A DNA stretch of 18,959 nt from CAVVVS01 sp963751355 (lineage in GTDB: Bacteria > Bacteroidota > Ignavibacteria > Ignavibacteriales > Ignavibacteriaceae), in contig CAVVVS010000114.1 in NCBI GenBank assembly GCA_963751355.1, positions 1-18,959 of the forward strand, read 5' to 3'. Positions 8,806-16,987 of this stretch are shown here, one piece after another. Each line of letters opens with the position of its first letter. Positions within the stretch are counted from its first letter, which is position 1. Under the pieces are notes generated by a model. That model made no database searches and had not been told where the DNA came from. It saw only the letters and a list, made by a program, of their open reading frames with translations. The position numbers were made by a program, and so were the translations under genes.

Positions 8806-10947
8806 TTATTTAATCAGGACCAATTTTTTAACAGATGAATAATTATTAGCAGTAAACCGGTAAAAATATACTCCGCATGATAACTTAGAGGCATTTAGCT
8901 TTACAATGTAGGTTCCAGCTTGTTTATTTGTATTTATAAGAGTTCTTATTTCTCTGCCTACTATATCATACAACTTCAATGTAACGTAACTATTAATCGG
9001 TAATTGATATTTAATTATTGTTGTAGGATTAAATGGATTGGGATAATTTTGGAATAATGAATACACCTTTGGAGTTGCATTTAATTCCTCTATATTGGTA
9101 GTATTATTGTTGCGGACTTCATACTCATCATCAAACGTCCATGGTCCGCCCGGAGTTACACTGAACTTAACATATCTTGCCTCTACCGGACTGGATAAAG
9201 TATTAACACATTTGTAAGATGAAGCTGAAGTACCATAGGGAGGAATATTAGGAAGGGGTATGTAGCCTTCATCAGAAAAATTAACATTATCAGTTGAAAC
9301 CAATACTTCTACCTGATTTGGTAAATATATAGAAACTGAGGAATCATACAGATAATCTGCCACAAATTGCTGTACTTGTTTTTCTCTACCCAAATCAATC
9401 ACAATATCCCGAGTATTCATACTAACATCATAAACCCCCTCCCAACCGGGATCGCTCATGACATTGATACGGGCATAACTTCCATTCGTTAACTCTTTAT
9501 TAGCATTATCTGGATAGCTTGTACTAGCAGGTATTGAAACAATATATGAACATCCAATTGAAATTATGTTGGTAAGATAGATGCTTTTACCGGTATTTAT
9601 TGTTATAGGTATAGTAGAAGAAATATTATTTGCGAAGTCAAAAGCTTGCACTTCGTAAGTATAATCCGTATTTGGGTTTAAACATGCATCAGTCAGGTTT
9701 GTAACCAAAGAAGTGCTTTTTATAGTACCATCAAATCTTGGAACCTGTTTTTTACAAATCATTATTCCATTACGATATACATAATATCCGCATACACCAA
9801 TATTATCAGTAGCTGCATTCCAATTCAGTTCAACATCTGCGTTTGAGTTAAGAACAGCTGTAAAGTTTGCCGGAACAGAAGGAGGAGTTGTTTCAAGTTT
9901 ACCTGCATTGAGATAATCTATGTAAGTTGTCTGATAACCCGGGTCAGTATTATAAGGACTTTGATAATGACAGTATGCAAATGTAATATAATTATCTACA
10001 TAAGGTTGTTCTATTTGCATTTGCTTAATAATACGATCCCAGGTTGCAGAAGTCCAATCGCTACCTATAAATGTTTCAACATCAGACCACATTACTAGAC
10101 CCGGTTTTGTATTTACTGCTTGTCGAAGCGCAGAAAACCAACTTGCAACTTCATTCAACTTGAGTCCACCAGCTCCTACGCAGTCTTGCGGACAGAATAT
10201 ATCACCATTACTGGTATGTAATCCAGCAAGTACATTTTCCCACATTGACTGGTACGCTTGAGGGGTTCCAAGCTGCGAATTCATAAATGGACACCACATA
10301 AACGGAAGTTTTTCATTTGTTGCTGTAAGATGATCCAATTGAATGTTCATTGCATGAATCAATTCGTTCTGCTGTGCTTCAGTTACAAAACTTCCATTAT
10401 CAATTTCATAAGCCCAATACCAGCCACAAAAGGTAGATGGATATTTATTCTTATATAATGTCCATAATTCATCGCAGACTTTATTATCAAAATTCATTTG
10501 ATTATAAAGCCATGTGGTATCTGTACCATGAGCGTTCCACCATAGGTCATTTGAACTTATACCTACAAAGACTTTTATACCTGCTGATTTTGCGTTCCTC
10601 AAACATATATCAATCATATCCCTTCCGTTGAGATAACCCGCCATTTCCGTATTTGGTAAAGTTGAAGGGTAAAATGTTTGTGTTATATAACTAGCACTAC
10701 ATTCCACAGCGGGACCAATAATAAGATAGTGCATACCTGCTTCTTTCATTGCAGTAAACTCTTGCTGCCATCTTGCGTCCGACCAATAACCACAAAGCCA
10801 AGACTGAAGAAACGAGCCATCAACTTTGACTTTAACTGTATAGGCCAAGCAATCTACTTGAGAAATTATAAAGCCTAAAATAAATAACCAGAAAAATAAT
10901 AATGGTTTTCTTTGTATAAAATGCTTTCCGTTATCGAGATTTTTCAT
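8806..10947 (-). CDS. Secreted DUF4434 TIM-barrel protein with Fn3, discoidin-like domain and T9SS tail
   Basis: The 713-residue protein is the complete form of the family in this window. In order: signal peptide (to about residue 35), DUF4434 barrel (about 43-350), Fn3 (about 356-450), discoidin/F5-8C-like sugar-binding domain (about 465-615, with VIDLGREKQVQQFVADYL and ARYVKFSV), and a T9SS type A sorting tail (about 628-713, NYPNPFNPTTIIKYQLP to KKLVLIK). Conserved barrel motifs are GWYWAYEIDN (E181), DIFCPQDCVGAGG (D255) and VMWSDVETF (E291); E181 and E291 are my candidates for the catalytic pair. The tail predicts export through the outer membrane and anchoring or release at the cell surface. 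It starts at ATG 10947 and is followed 9 bases later by the metallophosphoesterase. Activity is unknown; a glycan hydrolase is the best guess. Confidence 0.88.
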   Translation of the reverse strand: MKNLDNGKHFIQRKPLLFFWLFILGFIISQVDCLAYTVKVKVDGSFLQSWLCGYWSDARWQQEFTAMKEAGMHYLIIGPAVECSASYITQTFYPSTLPNTEMAGYLNGRDMIDICLRNAKSAGIKVFVGISSNDLWWNAHGTDTTWLYNQMNFDNKVCDELWTLYKNKYPSTFCGWYWAYEIDNGSFVTEAQQNELIHAMNIQLDHLTATNEKLPFMWCPFMNSQLGTPQAYQSMWENVLAGLHTSNGDIFCPQDCVGAGGLKLNEVASWFSALRQAVNTKPGLVMWSDVETFIGSDWTSATWDRIIKQMQIEQPYVDNYITFAYCHYQSPYNTDPGYQTTYIDYLNAGKLETTPPSVPANFTAVLNSNADVELNWNAATDNIGVCGYYVYRNGIMICKKQVPRFDGTIKSTSLVTNLTDACLNPNTDYTYEVQAFDFANNISSTIPITINTGKSIYLTNIISIGCSYIVSIPASTSYPDNANKELTNGSYARINVMSDPGWEGVYDVSMNTRDIVIDLGREKQVQQFVADYLYDSSVSIYLPNQVEVLVSTDNVNFSDEGYIPLPNIPPYGTSASSYKCVNTLSSPVEARYVKFSVTPGGPWTFDDEYEVRNNNTTNIEELNATPKVYSLFQNYPNPFNPTTIIKYQLPINSYVTLKLYDIVGREIRTLINTNKQAGTYIVKLNASKLSCGVYFYRFTANNYSSVKKLVLIK
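9740..9827 (-). repeat. 88-base perfect repeat in the Fn3 region, shared with 13504-13591
   Basis: The DNA here is identical over 88 bases to 13504-13591 in the 621-residue paralogue, across the Fn3 segment CGYYVYRNGIMICKKQVP. Flanking DNA is less alike, which fits local gene conversion. Confidence 0.9.
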
Positions 10948-11086
10948 AAGATTTCAATAAATATTATTTCTCATTTTATTTCGGAGATATCATTATTGTA
11001 GCTTCATACTCATAATAAGACATTTGTGAACCACTTATTGTGGTAATGAGCTTATGATATCTTGTCGTAAACAGCTTCTATGTTAT
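10948..11086 (-). promoter_or_regulatory. Intergenic region with nested inverted repeats upstream of the 713-residue DUF4434 gene
   Basis: Between the MFS transporter and the DUF4434 gene lie 139 bases. AGATATCAT at 10985-10993 is a perfect 9-bp inverted complement of ATGATATCT at 11054-11062. Inside are a CTCAT/ATGAG pair (11009-11013 and 11046-11050) and a tight CCAC-TTATT-GTGG hairpin (11031-11043). No T-tract follows, so this is not a standard terminator. It may be a regulator site or a folded leader that sets expression of the downstream genes separately from the transporter. Confidence 0.35.
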
Positions 11087-12364
11087 TCAATTTACTCTCG
11101 AAGATGCATTTTCATTTTTTAATTCCTTCTTCATTCTGATTGTTTGGTTAGTAATAATAGGTTTTGCCCAAATCCCTATGCTGAATAAATATCCCAGTGT
11201 TAGATAAATAAAAGACATTCCTATTCTTAAACCAAACATGTCCCCAAGCCAGCCGATAATAATTTGAATAATTGCTCCGCCTATTATTGCTGTGCAAAGA
11301 ATTCCAGCGAATGAACCGTGATGGCTTTCTAAGGAATTTAAAGCCAAAGAAAAAACTATTGACCACATAACCGACAGGGAAAAACCCACCATCGGGAAAG
11401 CATACAGAGCTAATTCACCAGATCCAAACAAAGCAATTGATAAAAATATTGCAGCAGACATAACAGCAACCAATAAAATTTTTCTACTATCAAAAAGCTT
11501 TAGCAAGAACAAACCAATTAAACAGCCTATCGAGAGCATTCCCCAAAACCATCCTACAATGGAAGCACCGACGGTTAACGGATTGTAATTATGATAAGTA
11601 TAAAGAAATTTAGACAACCAATAGGAAACTCCCTGCTCTGTTCCTACATACGCAAATATTCCTATGAAATAAAGTATTACGGTTTTCTGTTTTAATAAAA
11701 TTCTATGAATCTTCCACGTACCGGCTTTTTCATCTTCTTTTCTATAAACCATCGGAAATTTGGATAAGGAAATTACAACTATCATTATTAAGAATATTAA
11801 TGCAAATACCCAATACAATGAGGTCCATGACAGATTAGCCGGAACTATCCGAGAAAAAACAGACTTTACAATATTGGATTCAGATTTTTGTTCAAGATTT
11901 GTTACAAGATATATTAAAAACAACGGCGCTAAAAAGGAAGAACCTCCAAAAATTAATTGTGCCGCAACTGAATTAAAAGCAAAATGTTCTTCACCACCGG
12001 AAATCCTTAAAAGCGGGTTAATTGCTACCTGCAGCATTGCCATTCCAGTTCCCATTAAAAACAATGATATTATAAAAACCAGATAATGGGGAAATATTGA
12101 AAACATTAATGCACCTGCAAATGCCACTACAAATGCGGTAATCATAATTGTTCTTTCTTTATATCTTTCTACAAGCATTCCTGCAGGAATTGACATTACT
12201 CCATACGCAATAAAAAATGCGAATGGCAACAATGCCGATAATGTTAAGCTTAAATTAAAACTCTGTATTACATTAGGATTTAGTGCGCCGAGAATATTTG
12301 TAATAAAAGAAATTACAAAAAAGGTGAGGAAAATTAGCGCAACTATATAATAATTTCTTTTCAT
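11087..12364 (-). CDS. FucP-like MFS sugar:proton symporter
   Basis: A 425-residue inner-membrane protein with about twelve hydrophobic helices. The N-half shows ALNPNVIQSFNLSLTLSALL, IPAGMLVERYKERTIMI (the MFS loop 2-3 motif) and GMAMLQVAINPLLR, the FHS/FucP family hallmark (xQxxxNP). Members import L-fucose, glucose, galactose or N-acetyl sugars with protons. The central cytoplasmic loop lies around KFPMVYRKEDEKAGTWK. The start is ATG at 12364; no Shine-Dalgarno is evident and a small hairpin lies close upstream. It is the first gene of the left gene run, and galactose freed by the GH27 enzyme is a plausible cargo, but specificity is not readable. The Lys/Asn-rich end is unremarkable. Confidence 0.88.
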   Translation of the reverse strand: MKRNYYIVALIFLTFFVISFITNILGALNPNVIQSFNLSLTLSALLPFAFFIAYGVMSIPAGMLVERYKERTIMITAFVVAFAGALMFSIFPHYLVFIISLFLMGTGMAMLQVAINPLLRISGGEEHFAFNSVAAQLIFGGSSFLAPLFLIYLVTNLEQKSESNIVKSVFSRIVPANLSWTSLYWVFALIFLIMIVVISLSKFPMVYRKEDEKAGTWKIHRILLKQKTVILYFIGIFAYVGTEQGVSYWLSKFLYTYHNYNPLTVGASIVGWFWGMLSIGCLIGLFLLKLFDSRKILLVAVMSAAIFLSIALFGSGELALYAFPMVGFSLSVMWSIVFSLALNSLESHHGSFAGILCTAIIGGAIIQIIIGWLGDMFGLRIGMSFIYLTLGYLFSIGIWAKPIITNQTIRMKKELKNENASSRVN

Positions 12365-12836
12365 TTTATTTTTATCACTTTTTTAGTGATTTTTTAAAAG
12401 AATTATTTAGCATAACATACAGAGGTTTTGAATATCTGACTTATCCCGGTTAAATAATTTTTTATTCCGAAAGAACAATTTAATAGCATCTGTTTCCAAG
12501 ATATCTTCACAATTTTTACTTACTAGCTTTTATTTCTAGACAAATAAATCCTACCGCTGCTATTAAGATTTTTCGAATTAGTATATTCTTTAGAAGGCAT
12601 TACATACCACTTTACTTTTGTAGTATTAAGTGAGTCCGGTAATACCAATAAACAACAAAAACTTTTATTAACTATTTCGATTTATTAAAAAAGCTTAAAT
12701 AAAAAATATATTTCAACTAAATCATTTGAATAATATCCCACGAACTTATAAACCTAACATCATTTTGGTAAATATCTATTTCAACACAAGAACTTTTTAA
12801 ATAGCTAAAAAACATTTCATCTATTAGACTACTTTT
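12365..12836. other. 472-base AT-rich non-coding gap with a small hairpin by the MFS start
   Basis: No convincing gene is seen on either strand. This gap should hold the promoter of the left operon, but I cannot name a trustworthy -10/-35 pair. At 12374-12390 an ATCACT/AGTGAT hairpin with a 5-base loop ends 9 bases before the MFS start codon and could affect its translation. Past the TGA of the 621-residue gene the same frame stays open for about 40 codons without any recognised motif. Confidence 0.5.
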
Positions 12837-14702
12837 TCACTTTGTGTGAGAAGGATCATTATTGCGAACTTCGTATTCATCATCAAACGTTAATTCGTCA
12901 TACCACCCTTCACTAGGGATGGTAACAAACTTGACATATCTTGCATCAACGGAATTTGGAAGTGTATAGCGATATTTGTATGAATCAGCAGATTCATCGC
13001 GAGGCAAATTCGGATGCGGAAAACTTCCAACATCTATAAAGTTAATATTATCTGTTGAAACAAAAACTTTTACTACTGCCGGCAGGTATACATTTGCTTT
13101 AGGTTCAAGTAGATAATCCGCTATAAACTGTTGTACCGGCATCACTTTCCCAAGATCAATTACTACATCCCGCGGTTTTTTATCAATATCATGAAATCCT
13201 TCCCAATTTGTATCTTTAATCGATGCACTATCAGCATAAATTCCATCTGTCAATTTTGTATTCTTTGTTTGATCATTTATTGTATAAGCTGGTATAGAAA
13301 CGGTATAGGGACACCCTAAAGAAACGTTATTGGGAAGTATAGGTATTGTGCCTGGATTAATTTCTATAGCTTTTGTTGGAGCTGAAACATTATTTGCAAA
13401 ATCATATGCTTTTACTTGATACGAATAATTCGTGTTAGAATGTAAATATATATCTTTTAAACTGGTAAGTGAGAAGCCAATGTTTTTATGTTTCTCTTCA
13501 GTGGGAACCTGTTTTTTACAAATCATTATTCCATTACGATATACATAATATCCGCATACACCAATATTATCAGTAGCTGCATTCCAATTCAATTGAATAT
13601 CGCCATCTGGTTGAAGCACTGCTGTAAAATTCTTCGGTATACTAGGTGGTATTTTATCAAGAGAACCGGTTTTCAGGTAGCCCACATATGTTTTTTGAAA
13701 ACCGGGATCAATATTGTTTGGGCTATCATAATAGCAATATTCCCATGAAACATAATTATCTACATATGGCTGTTCTATTTTTAGTTGTGAAATTACGCGA
13801 TCCATTGTAGCAGTAGTATTATCGCTTAGGTCGAATGTTTCAATATCAGACCACATTACTAGTCCCGGCTTTGTATTTACTGCTTGTCGAAGCGCAGAAA
13901 ACCAACTCACAACCTGATTCATCTTGAGTCCACCAGCTCCTACGCAATCTTGTGGACAGAATATATCACCATTACTGGTATGTAATCCAGCAAGTACATT
14001 TTCCCACATTTTCTCATAAGATTGAGGAGTCCCAAGTCTTGAATTCATAAACGGACACCACATAAAAGGAAGCTTTTCATTAGCAGCATTAAGATGATCC
14101 AATTGTATATTCATTGCATGGGTCAAAACTTGCTGCTGAGCTGGTGTTGCCCAATTTACATTATCAACTTCATATGACCAATACCATCCATAGAATGCAC
14201 CTGGGTATTTACTCTTGTAATTTTTCCATAATTCATCACATATATTATTATCTAAATCCATCTGACTGTAAAGCCAGGTTGAATCATTACCATAAACTTT
14301 CCACCAATAATTACTCATATCAATTCCAATAAACACTTTTATCCCAGCTAACTCAGCATTTCTCAGACATGCATCTACTATATCTGGATATTTTTTTCCG
14401 TTTCTATCCTTTGCTATTTCCGTATTTGGAATAGAAGACGGATAAAGTGTATGAGTGACTTTACCTGGATAACTATCAGCAACTGCCTGAATAATAAGAT
14501 AGTGCATACCGGCTTCTTTCATTGCAGTAAATTCTTGCTGCCATCTTGCATCTGTCCAGAATCCACAGAGATCTCCTGTTATAAAAGATCCATCCATTGC
14601 AGCTCTATTAGCCTGCGCAATGCTAATACTGGGAATTATCAACATGGATAAAACGAGAATTATTATAAAAAGAGCATTTGTCTTATTAAATATCTTTAAC
14701 AT
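12837..14702 (-). CDS. Exported DUF4434 TIM-barrel protein with Fn3 and discoidin-like domain, without T9SS tail
   Basis: The 621-residue protein has a signal peptide (MLKIFNKTNALFIIILVLSM, cleaved near AQA), then a DUF4434 barrel (about 35-345), Fn3 (about 352-450) and a discoidin-like domain (about 460-612, VVIDLGKVMPVQQFIADYLL to FDDEYEVRNN). The barrel holds all signature motifs: FYGWYWSYEVDN, DIFCPQDCVGAGGLKMN and WSDIETF. It ends in PSHTK right after the discoidin domain, where the 713-residue paralogue goes on for about 90 residues of T9SS tail, so either the tail was lost or this form is periplasmic. Start ATG 14702 has AGAGG about 7 bases upstream. It follows the hairpin terminator at 14751-14790, so it may have its own promoter. 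N-terminal DNA is almost identical to the broken copy upstream. Confidence 0.86.
   Translation of the reverse strand: MLKIFNKTNALFIIILVLSMLIIPSISIAQANRAAMDGSFITGDLCGFWTDARWQQEFTAMKEAGMHYLIIQAVADSYPGKVTHTLYPSSIPNTEIAKDRNGKKYPDIVDACLRNAELAGIKVFIGIDMSNYWWKVYGNDSTWLYSQMDLDNNICDELWKNYKSKYPGAFYGWYWSYEVDNVNWATPAQQQVLTHAMNIQLDHLNAANEKLPFMWCPFMNSRLGTPQSYEKMWENVLAGLHTSNGDIFCPQDCVGAGGLKMNQVVSWFSALRQAVNTKPGLVMWSDIETFDLSDNTTATMDRVISQLKIEQPYVDNYVSWEYCYYDSPNNIDPGFQKTYVGYLKTGSLDKIPPSIPKNFTAVLQPDGDIQLNWNAATDNIGVCGYYVYRNGIMICKKQVPTEEKHKNIGFSLTSLKDIYLHSNTNYSYQVKAYDFANNVSAPTKAIEINPGTIPILPNNVSLGCPYTVSIPAYTINDQTKNTKLTDGIYADSASIKDTNWEGFHDIDKKPRDVVIDLGKVMPVQQFIADYLLEPKANVYLPAVVKVFVSTDNINFIDVGSFPHPNLPRDESADSYKYRYTLPNSVDARYVKFVTIPSEGWYDELTFDDEYEVRNNDPSHTK
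13504..13591 (-). repeat. 88-base perfect repeat in the Fn3 region, partner of 9740-9827
   Basis: This is the second copy of the exact 88-base match within Fn3 coding DNA of two DUF4434 paralogues. Confidence 0.9.
14202..14390 (-). repeat. Barrel-coding block shared with 16441-16629
   Basis: These 189 bases of DUF4434 barrel DNA match 16441-16629 with about four mismatches (three of them clustered), much closer than the rest of the two genes. Confidence 0.85.
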
Positions 14703-14750
14703 AATAAACCTCTCATAATAGAATTATTTACTTAATAAATATTTGAATAA

Positions 14751-14790
14751 ACTAATCCGGGGTTGCCACTATGGACAACCCCGAATTAGT
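14751..14790 (-). terminator. Hairpin terminator after the broken DUF4434 gene
   Basis: A 15-bp stem with one imperfect pair (ACTAATCCGGGGTTG against CAACCCCGAATTAGT) encloses a 10-base loop, about 26 bases past the stop of the T9SS tail frame. On the minus strand it is followed by an AT-rich but not purely T stretch. A diverged copy at 16988-17025 keeps the same shape with paired base changes, which supports a real RNA stem. Confidence 0.7.
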
Positions 14791-14815
14791 AAGGAGTTCA
14801 CTACTTAACTACCTA

Positions 14816-15435
14816 TTATTTCAAAAGAACCATTTTCTTAGTGATTTGTTGACTTCCTTGATTTAGCATATAAAAATAAATGCCGCTTGCAAAGTTGTCC
14901 ATGTTTACATTGAATTCGTAATTACCTTTATTCTCATAAACATTATCAATGATAGTTTTAACCAATTGACCCAAAACATTATAAATTTTTAAGCTAACAT
15001 TGCCTGATTGAGCGATTGAGAATCTAATGTTAGTTGACGGATTAAAAGGATTTGGATAGTTGTTACTAAGCGTAAATTTTATTGGGATAGAAGACGTTGT
15101 TGTTGTATAGCGGTAGCGACTGAAGATATGGCTTCAAACTCATCCACGAAAATCCAAGCGCCACCAGGGGCTATGGTACTGAACTTAACGTATCTAGCAT
15201 TTACGGGGTTGGGTAATATATAATAATACTTGAATATATTTGATAAGGTATCATTCGCTCCATTAACAATCAGATTTCCTAAATAGGTGAAGTTAATATT
15301 ATCTGTTGAAACCGAGACATTCACCTTTGTAGGCAGATAAACAGCGGGTTGGGGGTCAAGCAGATATTCCGCGATGAATTGCTGCACAGGGATTGTTTGA
15401 CCAAGGTCAATTATTACATTCAAAGTGTCAGGACT
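14816..15435 (-). pseudogene. Detached 3' part of the broken DUF4434 gene: discoidin remainder and out-of-frame T9SS tail
   Basis: This is the continuation of the upstream DUF4434 frame beyond its TAG. In the same frame, codons 15435 to about 15097 encode the rest of the discoidin-like domain (SPDTLNVIIDLGQTIPVQQF to APGGAWIFVDEFEAI). A one-base loss near 15091-15096, in the CAACAACAACG stretch, then sends the frame to a stop at 15079. The T9SS tail (SNNYPNPFNPSTNIRF to KKMVLLK) is intact in the shifted frame down to TAA at 14816-14818. The paralogue at 17046-18518 is intact across both points and defines the lesions. Positions 14826-15078 match that paralogue with 2 mismatches. Internal ATG 15423 could start a 114-residue peptide, but without an export signal this is unlikely to matter. 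Confidence 0.85.
14826..15078 (-). repeat. Near-identical T9SS-tail repeat, copy 1
   Basis: These 253 bases match 17056-17308 with only two differences, while the discoidin DNA beside it has drifted clearly. It covers almost all of the C-terminal sorting tail, and points to a recent copy or gene conversion. Confidence 0.93.
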
Positions 15436-16941
15436 CTAAAAGCCCACCCAAGCTGGATCTGCGTAATAAGCCGAAGAAGCAAATACTCCGTCAGTCAATT
15501 TTGTTTTATTAGGATCAGGGTAACTACTGCTTGGTGATTTTGAAACCGTATATTTACAATTATGGGATACTATATTAAAAGTACCAGTAATAACGGTATC
15601 CGAAAGAGACGAAGAAGAGACATTACCAGCAAAATCATAAGCTGTCACTAGATATATATATGTTGTATTTGAACTCAATCCTCCATCTGTATAGTTTGTA
15701 ATTGCTGTACTATTGCTTGTTCCACCATTCATTACAGGAACCTGTATTCTGGTAATCACTTTACCATCACGATATACATAATAACCGCATACACCAATAT
15801 TATCAATAGCTGCATTCCAATTCAATTGAATATCGCCATCTGGTTGAAGTACTGCAGTAAAGTTTTGCGGTGCAGTTGGAGGTGAGGTCTCAAGGGATCC
15901 AGTATTGAGGTAGTCTATATATGTGTTCTGAAAGCCGGAGTTTATATTGTTTGGACTATCATAATAGCAGTATTCCCATGAAACATAATTATCTACATAG
16001 GGCTGTTCTATTTTGAGTTGTGAAATTATTCGACCAATCGAAGCAGATATGAATGAGCTACCATAAAGTTCGAATGTTTCAACGTCAGACCACATTACTA
16101 GACCCGGCTTTGTATTTACTGCTTGTCGAAGCGCAGAAAACCAACTTGCAACTTCATTCAACTTGAGTCCACCAGCTCCTACGCAGTCTTGCGGGCAGAA
16201 TATATCACCCGTAGTTGTATGAAGACCTGCAAGCACATTCACCCACATTGACTGGTACGCTTGAGGGGTTCCAAGCTGTGAATTCATAAACGGACACCAC
16301 ATGAACGGAAGTTTTTCATTTGTTGCTGTAAGATGATCCAATTGAATGTTCATTGCGGTAGTAAGTACTTTCTGTTGAGCTTCTGTCTTGAAATTCAAAT
16401 TATCGACTTCATAAGACCAATACCAGCCATAGAATGCATCTGGGTATTTACTCTTGTAATTTTTCCATAATTCATCACATATATTATTATCTAAATCCAT
16501 CTGACTGTAAAGCCAGGTTGAATCATTACCATACGATTTCCACCAATAATTACTCATATCAATTCCAATAAACACTTTTATCCCAGCTAACTCAGCATTT
16601 CTCAGACATGCATCAACTATATCTGGATAAGAAACACCATTTCCGCCTTTCGCCATTTCCGTGTTTGGAATAGAAGACGGATAAAGTGTATGAGTTACTT
16701 TACCTGGATAACTATCAGCAACTGCTTGAATTATAATATAGTGCATCCCTGCATCTTTCATTGCAGTAAATTCTTCCTGCCATCTTGCATCTGTCCAGAA
16801 ACCACAGAGATCTCCTGTAATAAAAGAACCATCTAATGCAGCTTTACTGGCCTGTGCCAAACTAATAACAGGTATCATTAATAATGATAAGAAAAGAATC
16901 AAGGTAAGAAGAGCATTTATCTTATAAAATATTTTTAACAT
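15436..16941 (-). CDS. DUF4434 TIM-barrel protein with Fn3, cut short by an in-frame TAG inside its discoidin domain
   Basis: The open frame gives 501 residues: signal peptide (MLKIFYKINALLTLILFLSL, cleaved near AQA), a DUF4434 barrel (about 35-345) with FYGWYWSYEVDN, DIFCPQDCVGAGG and WSDVETF intact, Fn3 (about 352-450), and only the first 40 residues of the discoidin-like domain, stopping at DPAWVGF. The stop is TAG at 15436-15438. The intact paralogue reads TTT-AGT-AGT where this one reads TTT-TAG-AGT, as if one T was gained and another lost. The same frame continues past the TAG. The catalytic barrel could still be made and exported to the periplasm, but surface anchoring by the T9SS tail is lost. 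The DNA is a patchwork resembling three neighbours. Start ATG 16941 has no clear Shine-Dalgarno. Confidence 0.82.
   Translation of the reverse strand: MLKIFYKINALLTLILFLSLLMIPVISLAQASKAALDGSFITGDLCGFWTDARWQEEFTAMKDAGMHYIIIQAVADSYPGKVTHTLYPSSIPNTEMAKGGNGVSYPDIVDACLRNAELAGIKVFIGIDMSNYWWKSYGNDSTWLYSQMDLDNNICDELWKNYKSKYPDAFYGWYWSYEVDNLNFKTEAQQKVLTTAMNIQLDHLTATNEKLPFMWCPFMNSQLGTPQAYQSMWVNVLAGLHTTTGDIFCPQDCVGAGGLKLNEVASWFSALRQAVNTKPGLVMWSDVETFELYGSSFISASIGRIISQLKIEQPYVDNYVSWEYCYYDSPNNINSGFQNTYIDYLNTGSLETSPPTAPQNFTAVLQPDGDIQLNWNAAIDNIGVCGYYVYRDGKVITRIQVPVMNGGTSNSTAITNYTDGGLSSNTTYIYLVTAYDFAGNVSSSSLSDTVITGTFNIVSHNCKYTVSKSPSSSYPDPNKTKLTDGVFASSAYYADPAWVGF
16441..16629 (-). repeat. Barrel-coding block, partner of 14202-14390
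   Basis: This is the broken gene's copy of the block, showing that its 5' half is closest to the 621-residue gene. Confidence 0.85.
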
Positions 16942-16987
16942 AAAATATCACATTAAGTTAGATTTAATTACAAAAAAATATTAATAT

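Noticed and set aside
12776..12793. KVLVLK-stop reading that resembles the end of a T9SS tail
   Set aside because: It is six codons long, has a stop directly before it and no tail-like sequence upstream, so chance cannot be excluded. It is mentioned only as a hint.
12717..12836. About 40 open codons in frame after the TGA of the 621-residue gene
   Set aside because: No motif matches the discoidin domain or sorting tail, and the composition looks like AT-rich non-coding DNA.
9740..16629. Repeated blocks that might suggest a CRISPR or mobile element
   Set aside because: The repeats lie within coding DNA of paralogous genes, are few and irregularly spaced, and have no transposase or terminal inverted repeats.
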